From CAYPOY01 sp964412395 (lineage in GTDB: Bacteria; Chloroflexota; Anaerolineae; B4-G1): a DNA stretch of 53,115 nucleotides. A program made the translations under genes and the position numbers. Under the pieces are notes generated by a model. The model was not told the origin of the DNA. It saw only the letters and a program-made list of their open reading frames with translations, and ran no database searches. Below are positions 24,272-31,664 of this stretch, piece by piece. The stretch covers positions 1 to 53,115 of the forward strand of contig CAYPOY010000001.1 in assembly GCA_964412395.1 (NCBI GenBank). The letters run 5' to 3'. Positions within the stretch are counted from its first letter, which is position 1. Every line of letters starts with the position of its first letter.

Positions 24272-27142
24272 ATGGTTGAGCAACTGAAACGGCTACTTAC
24301 GCTGGCCCTAGTGGTCACCATATTGATACCCCTTGTACTGCTCGGGACAGCCCGTGCGCAGGAGGAAGACCAAGTTGCACGGCTGATGGAGCGCATGTCC
24401 AGCGCGGCCAAGGTCGGGCAACTCTTCCTGGTCACCTTCCCTGGGGCCGAGGTCACCGAGGACGCCATTATCACGGAATTGATCCGTGATTATCACGTCA
24501 GCGGGGTAGTACTTCTGCCCGATAATGGCAACATCGTCAACGAGGGCGACACGCCTGCGCAGGTGGCCGCGCTGGTCGGTCAACTTCAAGAGACCGCCTG
24601 GGCGGCGACACAGCCGGTGACCGAGACGCTTGACGAGGAAGAGGTCCCGCCGGGTCCGTTCATCCCTCTCTTTATCGCCGTGAGTCACGAGGGCAACGGC
24701 ATGCCCTTCACCGGCATCGTCAGCGGGACGACGCCCCTCCCCTCTGAGATGGCGCTGGGGGCTACCTGGAACCCGAGCCACACTGAGGCCGTAGGCCAGA
24801 TTGTGGGGCAGGAGCTGCACGCTTTGGGCATCAACATACTGCTGGGGCCGTCGCTGGATGTGCTCGAAAACCCTCGTCCTGAAAGTACCGGCGACCTGGG
24901 TGTGAGGACCTTCGGGGGCGAGCCGTTCTGGGTGGGGCAGATGGGACAGGCGTACATCCGGGGCGTCCACGAAGGGGCCGAGGGACAGGTGGGGGTGATA
25001 GCGAAACACTTTCCCGGCCTGGGTGCCTCCGACCGCTCGCTCGACGAAGAGGTCTCCACCGTACAATGCACGCTGGAAAAACTGCGGCAGATTGACCTGG
25101 CTCCTTTCTTCGCTGTGGCCCAGGCCGATGACCCGCTGGCGCGCCCGGACGGGGTGGTGGTGTCTCATATTTGCTTCCGGGGGCTGGAGGGCGGTCGTTT
25201 CGTCACCACCCGCCCGGTCAGCGTGGACAGCCAGGTGCTCCAGCGGCTGTTGGGGCTGCCGGAATTGGCCGGCTGGCGCGAGCAGGGGGGAGTGACCATC
25301 TCCGACGAGCTGGGCGTGCGCGCGCTGCAGCGCTTCTACGATCCCAACGAGGAGAGTTTCAACAGCCGCCGCATTGCACAGGATGCGTTCCTCGCCGGCA
25401 ACGATCTCCTGCTCCTCTCCCAATTTGCGCTTAGCGACGATTGGGAAGACCAGATCGCCAACGTCAAGTCAACGATCACCTTCTTCTGTGAGAAATACGG
25501 CAGTGAGCCGTCGTTCCAAGCCTCCGTGGACGCGGCTGTCGCGCGCATATTGCGGCTGAAACTTGCGCTCTATGGCGGCACGTTCGAACTCGCCGCCACC
25601 CAGCCGGACGCGGAGACAGCCGGCGAACAGTTTGGGCTTGGTCGAGAAGCGCTATCAGCCATTGGTCGTGACGCCATCACACTGCTTTCCCCTCCCTCGC
25701 CTGACCTGGTCCCCGCGCCTCCGACCTTCGAGGACAATATCGTCATCTTCACCGATGGTCGGGAGGGGCAGCCCTGCGCCACGTGTGTGCTGGTGCCTTA
25801 CATTGACCCCTTCGCACTGCGAGACACCATCTTGCGGCTCTATGGCCCCGATGCGACGGGGCAGATCAATCCATCGCTGGTGACCAACTTTACCTTTGAC
25901 CAACTGGAAGAGTACCTGAGCGTGCCGCCTCCGCTTCCCACGCCGACCCCTGTGGCTGGGGAGGTCATCACGCCAACCCTACCTCACCCCATCGAAGCGG
26001 CACTGCAGAATGCTGACTGGATCATCTTCGCTATGCTCAACCCGACCAACGATCCGCCCCAGTCAGGAGTTGTGCGGCACTTTCTTGCCGAGCGGGCCGA
26101 CGCATTGCGCAATCTACACCTGGTCGTGCTGGCTTATGATGCCCCCTACTACCTGGACGCCACCGAGATCAGCAAGTTAAGTGCCTACTACGTGGCCTAC
26201 AGCCGGGTAGAGCCTTTCACTGAGGCCCTGGTGCGGGCGCTGTTCAGCGAGTTTGCGCCGGCGGGAACCCCGCCGGTCAGTGTGACCGGTATCAATTATG
26301 ACCTGTTGATCCAGACTTCTCCTGATCCTGAGCAAACCCTCGCTCTCTACTACGACGTCGGTGAGTTACCTGAGGAGGGTCAGCCGACACCAGAACCGCC
26401 TGAAGAGGGCCAGCCAACGCTAGAGCCTCCTCAACCTGAGGTCGGCGATGAATTAAAGTTGCGCACCGGAGAAATCGTGGATCACAACGGCCATCCGGTA
26501 CCCGATGGCACCCCTGTCCAGTTTATCTTCACCTATCCACGAGAGGGGCTAGAACGTTCCGTTGTGGAGATAACCCACGGCGGCGTGGCCGAAACGACGG
26601 TTACGCTGGATCGAACGGGCCAACTCGATATTTCCATCCAGGCGGACCCTGTTCCACGTACAATCTGCCTGCAAATCACAATTCCGGAGGGTGAGCCGGT
26701 CACCATCTGGACGCCCACGCCGGTGCCCACGCCGACCCCCGCACCGACGCCAACACCTACGCCGGAGCCGGAACCTGTGCTCGAAGATACACCAATTCCC
26801 ACACCTGGTCCGGTGGAAGAGGAGGAAGAACCACCCGCCGTAGACGATGGGGCTGGGCTGTTGGACCTGGCCCTGGCGTTGCTCAGTGTCCTGATCGTCA
26901 GTGGCACGGGGTACTACGTTGTGCGCCTGGACAACGGGCCAGTCAGCCGGGCGCTGCGTCTTGCGTTGTGGTGTTTGATAGGCGGGTTTGTGCTGTATCT
27001 GGCCTACGCTCTACGTCTGCCGGGAGCCGCATGGCTGCGAGAGCGAGGTGGCGCGTGGGCTGCGGGATGGGCGGCGCTGCTTGGCAGTGTGGTGCCGTTG
27101 GTCATCGCGTGGACTGCCAGCCAGTGGAGACGGCTTGCATAA
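24272..27142 (+). CDS. Membrane-anchored GH3-like protein lacking the NagZ catalytic His
   Basis: Protein of 956 residues from ATG 24272 (a TTG at 24263 is also possible). N-terminal signal/anchor about 8-28. Residues about 35-435 follow the GH3 N-terminal barrel: VGQLFLVTFPG, FIAVSHEGN, LGINILLGPSLDVLENPRP, AKHFPGLGASDRSL (from Lys245), and ISDELGV with candidate nucleophile Asp345. NagZ enzymes have an Asp-Ser-His dyad after KHFPGHG; here that place reads RSL (Leu257), so the His is missing. Then a second alpha/beta domain, Pro/Glu linkers, a beta domain about 730-810 (an Ig-like 'freedom of substituent' type), a Thr/Pro linker, and three C-terminal membrane helices. Possibly a binding or altered-specificity enzyme at the cell surface. 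Confidence 0.8.
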   Translation: MVEQLKRLLTLALVVTILIPLVLLGTARAQEEDQVARLMERMSSAAKVGQLFLVTFPGAEVTEDAIITELIRDYHVSGVVLLPDNGNIVNEGDTPAQVAALVGQLQETAWAATQPVTETLDEEEVPPGPFIPLFIAVSHEGNGMPFTGIVSGTTPLPSEMALGATWNPSHTEAVGQIVGQELHALGINILLGPSLDVLENPRPESTGDLGVRTFGGEPFWVGQMGQAYIRGVHEGAEGQVGVIAKHFPGLGASDRSLDEEVSTVQCTLEKLRQIDLAPFFAVAQADDPLARPDGVVVSHICFRGLEGGRFVTTRPVSVDSQVLQRLLGLPELAGWREQGGVTISDELGVRALQRFYDPNEESFNSRRIAQDAFLAGNDLLLLSQFALSDDWEDQIANVKSTITFFCEKYGSEPSFQASVDAAVARILRLKLALYGGTFELAATQPDAETAGEQFGLGREALSAIGRDAITLLSPPSPDLVPAPPTFEDNIVIFTDGREGQPCATCVLVPYIDPFALRDTILRLYGPDATGQINPSLVTNFTFDQLEEYLSVPPPLPTPTPVAGEVITPTLPHPIEAALQNADWIIFAMLNPTNDPPQSGVVRHFLAERADALRNLHLVVLAYDAPYYLDATEISKLSAYYVAYSRVEPFTEALVRALFSEFAPAGTPPVSVTGINYDLLIQTSPDPEQTLALYYDVGELPEEGQPTPEPPEEGQPTLEPPQPEVGDELKLRTGEIVDHNGHPVPDGTPVQFIFTYPREGLERSVVEITHGGVAETTVTLDRTGQLDISIQADPVPRTICLQITIPEGEPVTIWTPTPVPTPTPAPTPTPTPEPEPVLEDTPIPTPGPVEEEEEPPAVDDGAGLLDLALALLSVLIVSGTGYYVVRLDNGPVSRALRLALWCLIGGFVLYLAYALRLPGAAWLRERGGAWAAGWAALLGSVVPLVIAWTASQWRRLA

Positions 27143-27171
27143 AGGTGGCCAGTCTGCACCAGCCTGCAAGT

Positions 27172-27208
27172 GAGCACTCGCTAACTACTCACTGCTAACG
27201 GCTAATTA
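27172..27208. repeat. (gctaac)n-type degenerate repeat at a convergent gene junction
   Basis: ctaactactcactgctaacg followed by gctaatta lies between the ends of the GH3-like and kinase genes. The same kind of repeat occurs at 43352-43400 and near 18470. Confidence 0.55.
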
Positions 27209-28188
27209 AAGAGGGTCACCAATACAGTGAGGACAAGCATCACTCCGGCAAGTGCCAGCAACCCACGGTTTTCGACCACCGCCCGGTGCCACTCCCCTTG
27301 CGAGGGAATCAGGGGCATCAGAGATGGAGGGAGTGAACTACCGTGTAACGTCTCGCGAAACGATGCCACGTTCGGTGGGCGTGGATCGGGATGCATAGCG
27401 ATGGCCGCCAGGATGGCACGCTCTGTGGTGGGAGAGATACGTGGGTTGATCGCTCGTGGGAACATGAGCGCGTTGGGGTTGAGGAAACGCTGCTTGGCAT
27501 CTGCTGGGGGTTGGTTGGTCAACAGATGGTAGAGCGTAGCGCCAAGCGAGTAAATATCGGATCGGGCGTCGGTGTGGCCGGTATCCCCACCATACTGCTC
27601 CAACGGAGTATAGGCGACGGTGCCCCGGCCTTGCAGCACTGTGATGGTGCGGGAGTCGTCCGCCGCCAGCAGTTTGACCAGCCCAAAGTCCACCAGCTTA
27701 ATCAACCCGCCAGGGGTCAATTTGATGTTGGCTGGCTTGATGTCGCGGTGGAGCACGGGAGGGTCCTGGCTGTGGAGGTACTCCAACGCATCGCACAACT
27801 GATCGGCCCACTGGAGCACGCTTTCCTCGTCAATGAACTCTCCTCGGAGGCGCTTTTCCTCCATCAATTGGCGCAGGTCCTGCCCACCGACGAAATCCAT
27901 CACCAGGTACTCTCGCTGGTGCTCGGTGAACGTATCGGAGACCTTGGGAAGGTTGGGGTGGTCCAGCCGCGCCAGGGTGAAGGCCTCGCGGCGGAACTGT
28001 TCCTGGGCCTGAGCCAGCTCTTCTGACGTGGCGTCGGGATCCGGGCGGACTTCCTTGACCGCACAGATGCGACCTTCCAGGCGCAGGTCCTCAGCGCGGT
28101 ATACCGCGCCCATACCTCCCTGGCCGACAGGCGCGATGATTTTATACCGTCCGCGCAGGACGGTTCCAGGTGCAAGCAGGCGGGCCAC
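27202..28188 (-). CDS. Ser/Thr protein kinase with C-terminal membrane helix
   Basis: Protein of 328 residues from GTG 28188. Hanks-type kinase: Gly loop VGQGGMGAVY, Lys in ICAVKEV, catalytic LHRDIKPANI, VDFG, and substrate-loop TPLEQYGG with the following YSLGATLYHLL. The kinase domain fills residues about 12-275; a hydrophobic helix at about 306-326 (LALAGVMLVLTVLVTLF) anchors it with almost nothing outside, so it senses from the cytoplasmic side or with partners. Divergent from an FHA winged-helix regulator, its likely phosphothreonine-reading partner (inference from adjacency). Convergent with the GH3-like gene. Confidence 0.93.
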   Translation of the reverse strand: MARLLAPGTVLRGRYKIIAPVGQGGMGAVYRAEDLRLEGRICAVKEVRPDPDATSEELAQAQEQFRREAFTLARLDHPNLPKVSDTFTEHQREYLVMDFVGGQDLRQLMEEKRLRGEFIDEESVLQWADQLCDALEYLHSQDPPVLHRDIKPANIKLTPGGLIKLVDFGLVKLLAADDSRTITVLQGRGTVAYTPLEQYGGDTGHTDARSDIYSLGATLYHLLTNQPPADAKQRFLNPNALMFPRAINPRISPTTERAILAAIAMHPDPRPPNVASFRETLHGSSLPPSLMPLIPSQGEWHRAVVENRGLLALAGVMLVLTVLVTLFN

Positions 28189-28230
28189 GGTTTCTCTTGT
28201 TCTCTCCGGTACGGTTGGCGATTATGTTGC

Positions 28231-28259
28231 ATCATAAGCTAGAAGGGCAATTCTGTCAA
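28231..28259 (-). promoter_or_regulatory. Promoter of the Ser/Thr kinase gene
   Basis: Minus strand TTGACA, 17 bp, TATGAT, about 45 bp upstream of the GTG start. Confidence 0.7.
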
Positions 28260-28274
28260 GTAAAGGGGGTTGTG

Positions 28275-28919
28275 ATGATACGCCAGGATATGCCAATGCT
28301 CATTGTCTACGAGGGAGAACTGGAGGGACAACGATGGATCGTAGACCAGGATCGAGTGATCATCGGGCGAGGGTCGGATTGCGACATTGTGCTACCGGAA
28401 CGGCCGGTCTCGCGCCACCACGCCCAGGTCGAGTGTGACAACAGTGGCTATCTGCTGCGCGATCTGGGGAGCAAGAATGGCACCTTCGTCAATGGCCAGC
28501 AGGTGCGCGGTAAGCCGTACCGTCTGAAGGATGGGGACGAGATACAGATCGCGTTGCGTGTCAAGATGGGCTTCGTGGGCGCCGACGCGACGTTGCCGTT
28601 GGAGTTGACCGGTCCCAACCGGGGACTGCACATTGACCGGGCAGCCAGAAGGGTCTTTATCGGGGGGCACGAGTTGACCCCACCGCTCTCGTTGGCTCAG
28701 TACCGGCTGTTGGAGTTATTGCTCGACCGCGAAGGACGGGTGGTTTCGCGGGATGCGGTCGTGACGACTGTGTGGCCCGAGGAAGAGGCGATGGGTGTCT
28801 CCGAGCAGGCGATTGATGCGCTGGTACGCCGCTTGCGCGACCGCATCTCGGCCGTAGACCCGGATCACGCCTACATCGTCACCGTGCGGGGGCACGGGTT
28901 CCGATTGGATAATCGGTGA
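28275..28919 (+). CDS. FHA-winged-helix transcriptional regulator
   Basis: Protein of 214 residues from ATG 28275 after AAAGGGGGTTGTG. N-terminal FHA domain (about 12-95) with the phosphothreonine-binding set IIGRGSDCDIVLPERPVSRH and LGSKNGTFVNGQ. C-terminal OmpR/PhoB-type winged helix (about 120-214): LAQYRLLELLLDREGRVVSR, VWPEEE, IDALVRRLRDRI, VRGHGFRL. No receiver domain, so control is by threonine phosphorylation rather than a two-component relay. The divergent kinase next door is the obvious candidate input. Confident on both domains. Confidence 0.92.
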   Translation: MIRQDMPMLIVYEGELEGQRWIVDQDRVIIGRGSDCDIVLPERPVSRHHAQVECDNSGYLLRDLGSKNGTFVNGQQVRGKPYRLKDGDEIQIALRVKMGFVGADATLPLELTGPNRGLHIDRAARRVFIGGHELTPPLSLAQYRLLELLLDREGRVVSRDAVVTTVWPEEEAMGVSEQAIDALVRRLRDRISAVDPDHAYIVTVRGHGFRLDNR

Positions 28920-28975
28920 GGCAATGAAGCAATGAATCAATGAAGCAATGAATCAATGAACAATGAATCAATGGT
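28920..28975. repeat. Tandem caatgaa-type repeat
   Basis: About seven imperfect 7-8 base units such as gcaatgaa, atcaatga and acaatga begin immediately after the regulator stop. Related to the array at 3911-3943. Confidence 0.75.
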
Positions 28976-29229
28976 CTGGGGCAAATGCCCTGTAGGGGGA
29001 CTGCCCGACGCGCCTGAAGACGGGCAGCGTTCCCCAGGACCGGGAGGCGCTGGTGGTGACTGTCCTTTCGACAGGATCAGGATAAGCCGCAGCCTGCTGG
29101 AGAGCGCCATTAAGCGGAGGTTGGTGGATCGATGTTGTACGAGTTGAAGAGGATGGTAGTGGCTGGCGAAAAGTCACAAGCCGGGTTGTCATGGGCATTG
29201 ATTGAACGTCAGAGGGTGGAGGAACAGAG
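28976..29229. other. Intergenic stretch with two hairpins, no gene seen
   Basis: A stem CTGCCCG/CGGGCAG (29001-29027) flanked by gggga and tcccc, then a small stem CTGTC/GACAG at 29060-29074 within cctttcgacaggatcaggat, which resembles a widespread bacterial intergenic repeat. The hairpin may end the regulator transcript, though it has no T run. No supported reading frame up to the ribosome site of the next gene. Confidence 0.5.
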
Positions 29230-29475
29230 ATGGATACTCTTGCAACAACTAGTTATCAGACAGTCTTGAATACTGTTCGCCAATGGCCACCAGACAGACG
29301 CTTCGCTCTGGTGCAGGATGTCATCAACACGCTGGCGTCAGAAGTGGCTCACCCTCGACCCAGGCACAAGACCCTGGAAAAGGCCCTGGGGCTCCTGGCG
29401 ACGGACCAACCTGCTCCGTCCGATGCAGAAATTCAACAGTGGCTGGATGAACATCGTATGGAGAAGTACGGCTGA
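29230..29475 (+). CDS. Small antitoxin-like protein without an evident toxin partner
   Basis: Protein of 81 residues with GGAGGAACAGAG before the ATG. Helical N terminus SYQTVLNTVRQWPPDRRFAL, then a Pro/Lys-rich hinge (RPRHKTLEKALGLLA) and an acidic tail QQWLDEHRMEKYG. This is the layout of small antitoxins that usually precede a PIN-domain toxin and end just before its start. No PIN frame follows here, only a short helical frame, so it may be an orphan or its toxin was lost. Family call is by resemblance only. Confidence 0.6.
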   Translation: MDTLATTSYQTVLNTVRQWPPDRRFALVQDVINTLASEVAHPRPRHKTLEKALGLLATDQPAPSDAEIQQWLDEHRMEKYG

Positions 29476-29479
29476 TCGG

Positions 29480-29641
29480 TTGACCACCTTGGAAACTGCT
29501 CATACAGCAGTACACATCTGCCTGGAAGCGTTTGAAATCTGCTCTGTGGACCGTGAGGCATTGGAGCAGGCACGGGTGTTACTTGAAAATGTGCTGCGGA
29601 TGCTCGGACGAGGTTCGCGGAGGGGCGCAAACCCCGCCTGA
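29480..29641 (+). CDS. Possible small helical protein, TTG start
   Basis: A 53-codon frame from TTG 29480 directly after the antitoxin-like gene: TTLETAHTAVHICLEAFEIC, then DREALEQARVLLENVLRMLG. It would be almost wholly helical. No strong ribosome site, unrecognised, and it ends in repeat-like Arg/Gly codons. Kept as a candidate because it fills the place where a toxin is expected. Confidence 0.25.
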   Translation: MTTLETAHTAVHICLEAFEICSVDREALEQARVLLENVLRMLGRGSRRGANPA

Positions 29642-29680
29642 TGAGGCATAAAATGGGGCGCAAACTACCGAGGTGACGTC

Positions 29681-30493
29681 ATGGCCAAACCGCTTGACCT
29701 GGAATCCTTCGCGGCGCACGTCGAGGACACCACGCGGCAGGCCGGCTTTACCGTTGAAAAACGGGACGGACTTGACCTGTACGTCGTCCTGCACGGCGAT
29801 CCGGTGCGTTGCAACTTGAACAAGGCGTACTCGGCCTACCAGCTCTCTCCCCACCGCCTGGATGAAATCGTGCAGGCCCATCTGAACGCACTCCGCAGCG
29901 TGCCCCCGTTCCCTCCACCGCCCACCGAAGAACAGGCCGCCGAATCTCTGCTGCCCATGCTCAACCATACTCAATGGCTCAAACAGGTGCAGCGGCAAGA
30001 CGTTTCACCGCTGGCGCACCGTCCTTTCGTCGCCGGGTTGGTCATCACGTATGTGTTTGACTTTCCTAACCACCGCGCTTACGTGAACGTGGACATGTTG
30101 GCGCAAATGATGGCTTCGCCAGAGGCTACGTTTGACGCGATCCACGAATACGCACTGGAGAATCTGCGCAAACGCACGACGAGCCGGGACTATGAGACGC
30201 ACGGGCTGCGTGACAAGACCATGATCATGTGCGAGACGCACGACGGATACGCGGCCACGCGCGTCCTGCTGCCGGACCTGATGGCGAAGTGGGCCAAGCG
30301 CATCCCTGGCCGGATGTTGATCGGCATCCCCAATTGCGATTTCTTGATTGCCTTCAGCAACCGTGACCCGGCCCACGTGGCTGCCATCGCTGGCCAGGTG
30401 CGCCGCGACGCAGCACAGCGCGACCATCCGCTGTGCGCCGACTTGCTCGTCTGGCAAGATGGGCGGATAAGAGAGTATCGGCCCAAACAGTGA
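29681..30493 (+). CDS. DUF1444 (YtpQ/UPF0354) family protein
   Basis: Cytoplasmic protein of 270 residues; GAGGTGACGTC precedes the ATG. The pattern LYVVLHGDPVRCNLNKAYSA, then PFVAGLVITYVFDFPN, YVNVDMLAQMM, ALENLRKRTT and the late IPNCDFLIAFSNRDPAHVA is that of the YtpQ/DUF1444 family, whose role is unknown. Length is typical. Stands alone, followed at once by an inverted-repeat element. Confidence 0.8.
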   Translation: MAKPLDLESFAAHVEDTTRQAGFTVEKRDGLDLYVVLHGDPVRCNLNKAYSAYQLSPHRLDEIVQAHLNALRSVPPFPPPPTEEQAAESLLPMLNHTQWLKQVQRQDVSPLAHRPFVAGLVITYVFDFPNHRAYVNVDMLAQMMASPEATFDAIHEYALENLRKRTTSRDYETHGLRDKTMIMCETHDGYAATRVLLPDLMAKWAKRIPGRMLIGIPNCDFLIAFSNRDPAHVAAIAGQVRRDAAQRDHPLCADLLVWQDGRIREYRPKQ

Positions 30494-30716
30494 ACAAATT
30501 TGGCATGGTTCATTTTAGACCTGTTTGGAGCCAAAAAGTCCTTGACACTTTCCACAGTCCTTGATGACTTTGCTCGCTGGAAATCAGCCACCAGAACGGC
30601 GTTTCAGGGTCAAATCAAGCGATTTCTGCTGATCGTTGGCCCAAAACGTGCCTCTCGTTCGGCTGAATTTGTCAAGGAGTTTTTTCCGCCTGAATGAACC
30701 ATGCCACAAATTTGTA
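30493..30716. mobile_element. MITE-like element with about 21-bp terminal inverted repeats
   Basis: Left end acaaatttggcatggttcat, right end atgaaccatgccacaaattt; they are inverted copies apart from a two-base insertion on the right. About 220 bp. A 65-codon frame (30500-30697) inside has no ribosome site and is not recognised as a transposase. The element begins right at the stop of the DUF1444 gene and abuts the 3' end of the cyclic-di-AMP receptor gene. Confidence 0.65.
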
Positions 30717-30730
30717 CCGGGAACTAGACT
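30711..30730. repeat. Solo end resembling the terminus of the 42328-42480 element
   Basis: tttgtaccgggaactagact matches 18 of 20 bases of the right terminus at 42461-42480. It covers the stop codon (30724-30726) of the receptor gene on the other strand. Confidence 0.65.
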
Positions 30731-30987
30731 TGTTCGAAGTGGGGGGCGTCTACGACGAAGATGGTGGCGCGGTACTGGCCAGGTTCAGGGGGGCTGCACG
30801 TATCTCGGAGTATATCAATGACAGGCTGTACGTGTTGCTCATCCACGCCGATGAGCAGTGTGACGTTGCCCCGTCGCAGGAAGCCGCCGGTGCTGGCGAC
30901 GCGGGTCACCTGGTGGTCATGGGTTACCAGTTGGTCAATCATGTGCCCGGCATCTATGTCACGGATGATGGCAATGATCAGTTTCAT
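30724..30987 (-). CDS. P-II-like cyclic-di-AMP receptor (second of a tandem pair)
   Basis: Protein of 87 residues. MKLIIAIIRDIDAGHMIDQL, the turn VTRVASTGGFLRRGNVTLLIGV and the end FVVDAPHFEQV match the DarA/DUF970 family, which has a ferredoxin-like P-II fold and binds cyclic-di-AMP in Gram-positive bacteria. It is shorter than typical members (about 109) because the B-loop region is reduced (CSPPEPGQYRAT). It lies 12 bp after its paralogue on the same transcript. Ligand binding is expected from the family but not shown. Its 3' end overlaps a repeat terminus. Confidence 0.85.
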   Translation of the reverse strand: MKLIIAIIRDIDAGHMIDQLVTHDHQVTRVASTGGFLRRGNVTLLIGVDEQHVQPVIDILRDTCSPPEPGQYRATIFVVDAPHFEQV

Positions 30988-30999
30988 CGGAGTCTCGCT

Positions 31000-31344
31000 T
31001 CACAGTTGCTCAAAGTGCTCGACGTCGAGTACGTAGACGGTCGCGCCACCTACCTCTGCTTCGATCATCATTGGCTGGATTTCGAGCAGTGGGGCCTCGA
31101 CGTGAGCCGGGACAAACCGCCGGCGGGTGCGACAGCACGCGCGGATGTGTTCCAGCAGGCGTGGCAAGCGTACTTGGTCGAGGCCGATGAGCAGCGAGGC
31201 GGTAGCCTCGTGCAGGATGCCGCCGCTAGAGTCCACCTGGGTGACGTAGAAGCCGTCGTGGGTCAGCCTGTCCGTAAGTGCGCCAGCCAGGGTACCGGAG
31301 ACAGTGGCGATCATCAGTTGATTGACAGCGTTACGTGGTGTCAC
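31000..31344 (-). CDS. P-II-like cyclic-di-AMP receptor (first of a tandem pair)
   Basis: Protein of 114 residues from GTG 31344, placed by ACGGAGGAAAC immediately upstream. LMIATVSGTLAGALTDRLTH, VTQVDSSGGILHEATASLLI, a long B-loop with CCRTRRRFVPAH, and ending TVYVLDVEHFEQL: the DarA/DUF970 pattern, full length. Compared with its shorter neighbour it has an extra basic loop and degenerate N-terminal residues (MIATVSG in place of IIAII), so the two copies may bind different ligands or partners. A clear promoter lies upstream, divergent from the GAF/PAS kinase. Confidence 0.85.
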   Translation of the reverse strand: MTPRNAVNQLMIATVSGTLAGALTDRLTHDGFYVTQVDSSGGILHEATASLLIGLDQVRLPRLLEHIRACCRTRRRFVPAHVEAPLLEIQPMMIEAEVGGATVYVLDVEHFEQL

Positions 31345-31361
31345 GTTTCCTCCGTATTTCC

Positions 31362-31389
31362 ATTGTACCAGATTTCGTGGGTAGTGCAA
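31362..31389 (-). promoter_or_regulatory. Promoter of the tandem receptor genes
   Basis: Minus strand TTGCAC, 16 bp, TACAAT, just upstream of the GTG at 31344. Confidence 0.6.
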
Positions 31390-31446
31390 CCGGCTTAGGG
31401 AGTTCCAGAATTTAAATCATCCCAAGCTGGGCAAGGCCAGCCTTGA

Positions 31447-31520
31447 TGCGGGGCGTTGAAACACCCCGCTGATACTACGAAACCCGTTAAAACGGGTTGA
31501 AACGGCCCCAGTTGACCTGG
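31447..31520. repeat. Three consecutive short palindromes in a divergent intergenic region
   Basis: GCGGGG...CCCCGC, then AACCCGTtaaaACGGGTT, then CCCCAGttgaCCTGGGG, separated by gatactacga- and gaaacgg-type spacers. Each could fold as a separate hairpin. The middle unit, framed by gaaac, resembles palindromes linked to IS200/IS605-type elements, but no transposase is present. Confidence 0.6.
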
Positions 31521-31605
31521 GGCGCGTTGTGCTACGCCAGGGAGACGGTAGGAGGATGATCCGTACAGATGCAGTGCGCTGTTTGCACGGTTCGTCGCTC
31601 TTCAT

Positions 31606-31634
31606 TTGGTACACTGGCCGTGCTGTGTTATAAT
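31606..31634 (+). promoter_or_regulatory. Promoter of the GAF/PAS histidine kinase gene
   Basis: TTGGTA, 17 bp, TATAAT, about 30 bp before ATG 31665. Confidence 0.7.
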
Positions 31635-31664
31635 TCCCCATCCTGAGATGGCGAGCGAATTCAA

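Noticed and set aside
24308..25423. 371-codon minus-strand frame inside the GH3-like gene
   Set aside because: Antisense shadow; the plus-strand frame carries clear GH3 motifs and the composition of the antisense frame is unstructured.
28920..28975. CRISPR array
   Set aside because: Units are 7-8 bases without spacers and there are no cas genes; it is a degenerate tandem repeat.
30500..30697. 65-codon frame inside the inverted-repeat element, with LDDFARW recalling a DDE transposase motif
   Set aside because: Too short, no ribosome site, no second or third catalytic motif; the similarity is probably chance.
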